The notes below the pieces were generated by a model that saw only the letters and a list, made by a program, of their open reading frames with translations, had not been told where the DNA came from and searched no databases. A stretch of DNA of 18,113 nt from the NCBI GenBank assembly GCA_040003315.1, contig JBDUCU010000055.1:1-18113 (forward strand), read 5' to 3'. How positions within the stretch are numbered: the stretch's first letter is position 1; every line of letters begins with the position of its first letter. The DNA is from JACCZX01 sp040003315 (GTDB taxonomy: Bacteria; Pseudomonadota; Gammaproteobacteria; Burkholderiales; Burkholderiaceae_F). The position numbers were made by a program, and so were the translations under genes. Of this stretch, positions 15,454 to 18,113 are shown piece after piece.

Positions 15454-16290
15454 ATGAAATTCACTTCGCGATGGACCAGATCCTGCGCCGCAATTGGTGA
15501 TCCGCCGCGCTTCGCGGCCTACTCGCTATTTGTTTCTGCGCTGTTCATCTCGTTGTCGGCAACCGTAGTCACTGACGCGCGCGCTGCGCCCACGGCGCCT
15601 GCTCCGGTGGCGCTGGTCGTGTTAGTCGAGGGTGATGTGCAAGTCAGCAAATGGCCGCTGCCTCTGCATCACACGGCTGCGATTGGTGAGACTGTCGTCC
15701 TTGCCAAGGGTGGCAAGGTTGCCCTGCTTTATCCGCAGGAAGCACGGCTGTGGACGTTGCAAGGTCCCGGAAAAGTACGTGTCGCTGCGAAGGCGCCTGA
15801 GGCACTGGATAAATATGTCCGCGTCGAGTCCCGTGCGTTGCCGGCTGTTTATCGTGAGGTGGAGGTCGGCAACGGCAACGTCGCGCAAGGCGCACTGGTG
15901 CTGCGCAGTGGAACGCCGATCCGTATCACGGGTTCCAGGATGGCACTGTGGCTGGAGCCACGAGGCGAATTGCAATGGAGCGCGCCGGCGTGGGCGCGGA
16001 AGTTCGAGGTTGAGGTTTCGCAGGCTGACGGTACCGTGATGCAGAACTACACAACTTATGAGCCGCGGCTACAGATCGCCGATCTGCAGCAAGGGGCGGC
16101 ATACAGTGTGCGGGTGGAGGCGACTGACGCAGCCGGCCGCCGCCAGAGCGATACGATTCGCTTCACCGTGGCTGAAGATCAGCGCGCCCGCGAGTTGCTC
16201 GCCGCGCGCCCCGGCGCGGACGCCGACTCGCAGGGACGGGCCGCCTATGAAGCGTTGCTGACGGCGATCGCATCCGCGGCCTGGCGCTGA
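15454..16290 (+). CDS. Exported FecR-like protein with a fibronectin-like C-terminal domain
   Basis: The product is 278 residues from the ATG at 15454. A GTG at 15346 that overlaps the cyclase stop is also in frame, but it would put 36 extra residues before the signal peptide. The signal segment (YSLFVSALFISLSATVV, then ARAAP) predicts export. After it, VVLVEGDVQVSKWPL and IGETVVLAKGGKVALLYPQ, followed by a LQGPGKVRV strand, fit the FecR beta fold in weak form. A later segment (about 170-245: ELQWSAPAWARKFEVEV, then QQGAAYSVRVEATDAAG) resembles a fibronectin type III domain. FecR-like proteins are common next to CHASE2 cyclases and are thought to sit in the periplasm with them. The gene lies about 100 bases after the cyclase stop, probably in the same operon. 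Its last 46 bases overlap the convergent gene at 16245-16916. Function is inferred from neighbours. Confidence 0.8.
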   Translation: MKFTSRWTRSCAAIGDPPRFAAYSLFVSALFISLSATVVTDARAAPTAPAPVALVVLVEGDVQVSKWPLPLHHTAAIGETVVLAKGGKVALLYPQEARLWTLQGPGKVRVAAKAPEALDKYVRVESRALPAVYREVEVGNGNVAQGALVLRSGTPIRITGSRMALWLEPRGELQWSAPAWARKFEVEVSQADGTVMQNYTTYEPRLQIADLQQGAAYSVRVEATDAAGRRQSDTIRFTVAEDQRARELLAARPGADADSQGRAAYEALLTAIASAAWR

Positions 16291-16916
16291 CCCCTTGCCG
16301 CGGTCGCCTCTTCAAGCTGAGCAATGTTCTGGAACAGGCGCTGGCCGATCAGGCGCAAGAAGTCGAAGCCGAACTTTGGATTTTGGAAATAAAGCTGCTT
16401 GACTGCATCGTAGCTAATCGTCAGGAGCTCCCCATCTTCAGTGCATTCAAGCGTCAGCGTCCGCTTATTGTCGGGCGCTATCAGCCCCAGCTCGCCCATC
16501 ACCTCGCCCGGGCCGACGATTTGTTCACGCTCAACCAACCGATATTGGCCCGTGACGGTGTAATACATGGCAGACGACAAGTCCCCCTTTCGAAATATCT
16601 TCGCGCCCGCCTTGTACGCGCGCATCGTCATGAATGGTTTAAGCCAGTCCATGTTCGCGTTGCCTTGAGACGCGACTTTGACTTTCTCGACAAGCTGCAG
16701 CATCTGATGCAGGCGTATGGCGTTGAGCGGCAGTAAAAGCAGGTGCAAAAACAGCTGTGGATAAGCGGGAGTGAAATATCCGTAGACGATGAAGGCGCAA
16801 CTGGCGCAAATACTGAGGATCCGCAGCGGAACCATCGTTTTCGTCGAATACGTGCCGAGAAGAAATATCCCAGCCAGATACCCAAACGCGTCGGGCCAAT
16901 GGAACGAACTAATCAT
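16245..16916 (-). CDS. Three-helix membrane protein with cyclic-nucleotide-binding domain (Popeye-like architecture)
   Basis: The product is 223 residues with an AGGAG ribosome site at 16922-16926. Three hydrophobic spans occupy about residues 8-25, 30-47 and 52-68. A cyclic-nucleotide-binding domain (about 90-200) follows, with AGAKIFRKGDLSSAMYYTVT and the cassette GELGLIAPDNKRTLT, in which G141, E142, R152 and T153 stand at the ligand-contact positions. Three short helices plus a cytoplasmic cyclic-nucleotide domain is the layout of Popeye-domain proteins and their bacterial relatives. Here, however, the classic GEL...R cassette is kept, so cAMP or cGMP binding is plausible. It is convergent with the FecR-like gene, overlapping it by 46 bases, and lies 19 bases after the secreted protein gene that ends at 16936, so those two are likely one operon. 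It may be a membrane effector for the cyclase nearby. It has no enzymatic domain. Confidence 0.85.
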   Translation of the reverse strand: MISSFHWPDAFGYLAGIFLLGTYSTKTMVPLRILSICASCAFIVYGYFTPAYPQLFLHLLLLPLNAIRLHQMLQLVEKVKVASQGNANMDWLKPFMTMRAYKAGAKIFRKGDLSSAMYYTVTGQYRLVEREQIVGPGEVMGELGLIAPDNKRTLTLECTEDGELLTISYDAVKQLYFQNPKFGFDFLRLIGQRLFQNIAQLEEATAARGQRQAADAIAVSNAS

Positions 16917-16935
16917 TCGAACTCCTGTCGTGCGT

Positions 16936-17541
16936 CTACAGCTTGCAACTCGGGATGAATTTCTGGTCGTACGCCGCGCGCATGGCCGTCGCGCGCGGCG
17001 AATATTCGAGCGGCGTCATGTTGGGCGGCGGGGGCCATGTGAATGGTTTGCCTTCGCACTTGCGCGCAGCAGCCCAGCAGACGAGGCTGCGTGGATCGGG
17101 TCCGTAGCGATCGACGCCTCGCGCCTCGACGGGTTTTCTTTCGGCGGCTGAGTCAACTGTCTTTTGGCGCACCCGCTTTCCGTCCGGGGCAACGATCGTC
17201 GATTCCAGCGCATACGAAAGCATGCCCTCGGTCTTGCACATGACTCGCTCGCGGTCGACCATCACGCTGCCTGCTGGAATCTGCAGCGCCGGCTCCTTGA
17301 ATCGCAGGTCATTGATAAGCCCGGGGGATACGGCCCATTGCAGGCTGAACTCGAACTCGTCGCCGCTTTGACGCATCGCGCCGATATCGACGCGCGCGTT
17401 GAGCAGAGCGTCGCCGGGCGAGGAGTCGACCCACACAGATTTGCCGGTCGCGATGTCTGCGGCCGGGATCAAGGGTTGTTGAGCGCAAAGCGGCGTGGCC
17501 AAGAACGCGACAAGCGTTAAATAAACGGCTCGGGACGGCAT
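16936..17541 (-). CDS. Secreted cysteine-containing protein of unknown function
   Basis: The product is 201 residues with a signal peptide (YLTLVAFLATPLCA, cleavage near residue 20). The region before C19 does not fit a lipobox, so the mature protein should be soluble in the periplasm or secreted. It has four cysteines in the mature part (VMCKTEG, LVCWAAARKCEG, and the near-terminal SCKL), enough for two disulfides. Beta-rich stretches (EFEFSLQWAVSPGL, SYALESTIVAPDG) alternate with a Pro-rich section (FTWPPPPNMTPLEYSP). I recognise no family. It precedes the cyclic-nucleotide-binding membrane protein on the same strand by 19 bases, so co-expression is likely and a periplasmic role linked to that protein is possible. 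The start has only GGGGA about eight bases upstream. Confidence 0.75.
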   Translation of the reverse strand: MPSRAVYLTLVAFLATPLCAQQPLIPAADIATGKSVWVDSSPGDALLNARVDIGAMRQSGDEFEFSLQWAVSPGLINDLRFKEPALQIPAGSVMVDRERVMCKTEGMLSYALESTIVAPDGKRVRQKTVDSAAERKPVEARGVDRYGPDPRSLVCWAAARKCEGKPFTWPPPPNMTPLEYSPRATAMRAAYDQKFIPSCKL

Positions 17542-17576
17542 TTCATATTCCCCGCAAGACCCTTGATCATCATCTT

Positions 17577-17642
17577 CGCAGATCGTGCTCAGTCAGCCGT
17601 CGTGTTCGCGTGACATCGCCGATCAAGATCCTGAGATCTGCG
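17577..17642. repeat. Imperfect inverted repeat upstream of the VOC gene
   Basis: CGCAGATC-gtg-CTCAG at 17577-17592 is complementary to CTGAGATCTGCG at 17631-17642, except for a three-base bulge and one shared base. The loop would be about 38 bases. It lies in the 163-base gap between divergent genes, so it could be an operator pair or a leader hairpin. Confidence 0.35.
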
Positions 17643-17647
17643 AGGCG

Positions 17648-17653
17648 TATAAA
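17648..17653 (+). promoter_or_regulatory. Possible -10 element of the VOC gene
   Basis: TATAAA stands 52 bases before the ATG at 17705 and directly after the inverted repeat. No good -35 hexamer is found 16-18 bases upstream, so the promoter would need an activator or another sigma factor. Confidence 0.3.
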
Positions 17654-17704
17654 AGTGGGTTCCGCTACGGCGGAGATTTCGCGAAGTACGAAGAGGAGAC
17701 CCAA

Positions 17705-18113
17705 ATGCCAGTTAATCCGATTCCCGACGGCTATCACAGCGTCACGCCTTATTTGATCGTCAACGACGCCACTGCTGCGCTCGATTTCTACAAGCGGGCC
17801 TTCGGCGCCGAAGAAACCGTGCGCATGCCGACGGGAGATCGCATCGGCCATGCGGAAGTGAAGATCGGCAATTCGATGGTGATGCTGTCCGACGAGTGGC
17901 CGGACATGGACGCCTACGGGCCGAAGAAACGCGGCGGCACGACGGTGTGCATGATGATTTATGTAACGGATGCTGATGCCGCTTTCGATCGCGCGATCAG
18001 GGCCGGCGGCAAAGTCGAGCGGCCGGTCGAAAACCAGTTCTACGGTGACCGCGCCGGCACGTTAGTCGATCCGTTCGGCCATAAATGGTCGATCGGCACG
18101 CATATTGAAGACG
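17705..18113 (+). CDS. VOC-superfamily protein (PhnB/glyoxalase-like), partial at right edge
   Basis: Some 136 residues are visible and the frame is open at the window end. GAGGAG at 17693-17698 is a strong ribosome site for the ATG at 17705. The sequence has two beta-alpha-beta-beta-beta modules of the vicinal oxygen chelate fold. The first has VTPYLIVNDATAALDFYKRA and then GHAEVKIGNSMVML; the second has VYVTDADAAFDRAIRAGG-like and YGDRAGTLVDPFGHKW segments. The YGDR...DPFGH ending is typical of PhnB-like VOC proteins of about 140-160 residues, so only a short tail is missing. Members include glyoxalases, resistance proteins and many of unknown activity; substrate and metal use cannot be assigned. 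No link to the cyclic-nucleotide genes is visible beyond adjacency. Confidence 0.9.
   Translation, partial: MPVNPIPDGYHSVTPYLIVNDATAALDFYKRAFGAEETVRMPTGDRIGHAEVKIGNSMVMLSDEWPDMDAYGPKKRGGTTVCMMIYVTDADAAFDRAIRAGGKVERPVENQFYGDRAGTLVDPFGHKWSIGTHIED

Noticed and set aside
1..18113. CRISPR array or tRNA/rRNA genes
   Set aside because: No regularly spaced direct repeats, cloverleaf-like sequences or rRNA-like stretches were found by reading both strands.

Overview
The window is GC-rich, densely coded DNA, most likely from a betaproteobacterium (Burkholderiales-like). That placement rests on a TctC/Bug-type periplasmic receptor beside a Tat-exported molybdopterin oxidoreductase, plus codon and GC style. 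It is an inference, since there is no rRNA or other phylogenetic marker.

Layout. (1) 1-1972, minus strand: a sulfite-oxidase-family molybdoenzyme followed by a TctC/Bug receptor that runs off the left edge, probably one operon. (2) 1973-2395: a gap with a strong hairpin and a plus-strand intrinsic terminator, possibly a small RNA. (3) 2396-4870: a tandemly duplicated unit. Each copy has a small single-pass membrane protein on the minus strand, paired head-to-head with a decayed, secreted TPR-CHAT (caspase-like) gene on the plus strand. (4) About 5100-5632: a GNAT acetyltransferase. (5) 5715-12735: an orphan secreted copy of the N-terminal domain of the TPR-CHAT family, then two full-length, signal-bearing TPR-CHAT proteins (1037 and 1084 aa) that converge at 9403-9480. 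(6) 12862-17541: a cyclic-nucleotide block with a Crp/Fnr regulator divergent from a CHASE2-class III cyclase, a FecR-like/fibronectin-like exported protein behind the cyclase, a convergent three-helix membrane protein with a cyclic-nucleotide-binding domain, and a small secreted cysteine-containing protein. (7) 17705-end: a VOC (PhnB/glyoxalase-like) protein cut by the right edge.

How it may work together. The TPR-CHAT family is present in five forms: two full-length, one N-terminal domain only, and two pseudogenes. All appear to be exported or membrane-anchored. Two small membrane proteins with a nearly invariant C-terminal tail sit head-to-head with the two decayed copies, so they are candidate partners or substrates of the CHAT peptidases. 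Next door, a membrane cyclase with an extracytoplasmic CHASE2 sensor is encoded with two proteins able to bind cyclic nucleotides. Association of CHASE2 cyclases, FecR-like proteins and CHAT proteins in one neighbourhood suggests an envelope-sensing system. This link is inference from gene order; no reaction or partner is demonstrated by the sequence. No tRNA, rRNA, CRISPR array, transposase or integrase was seen.
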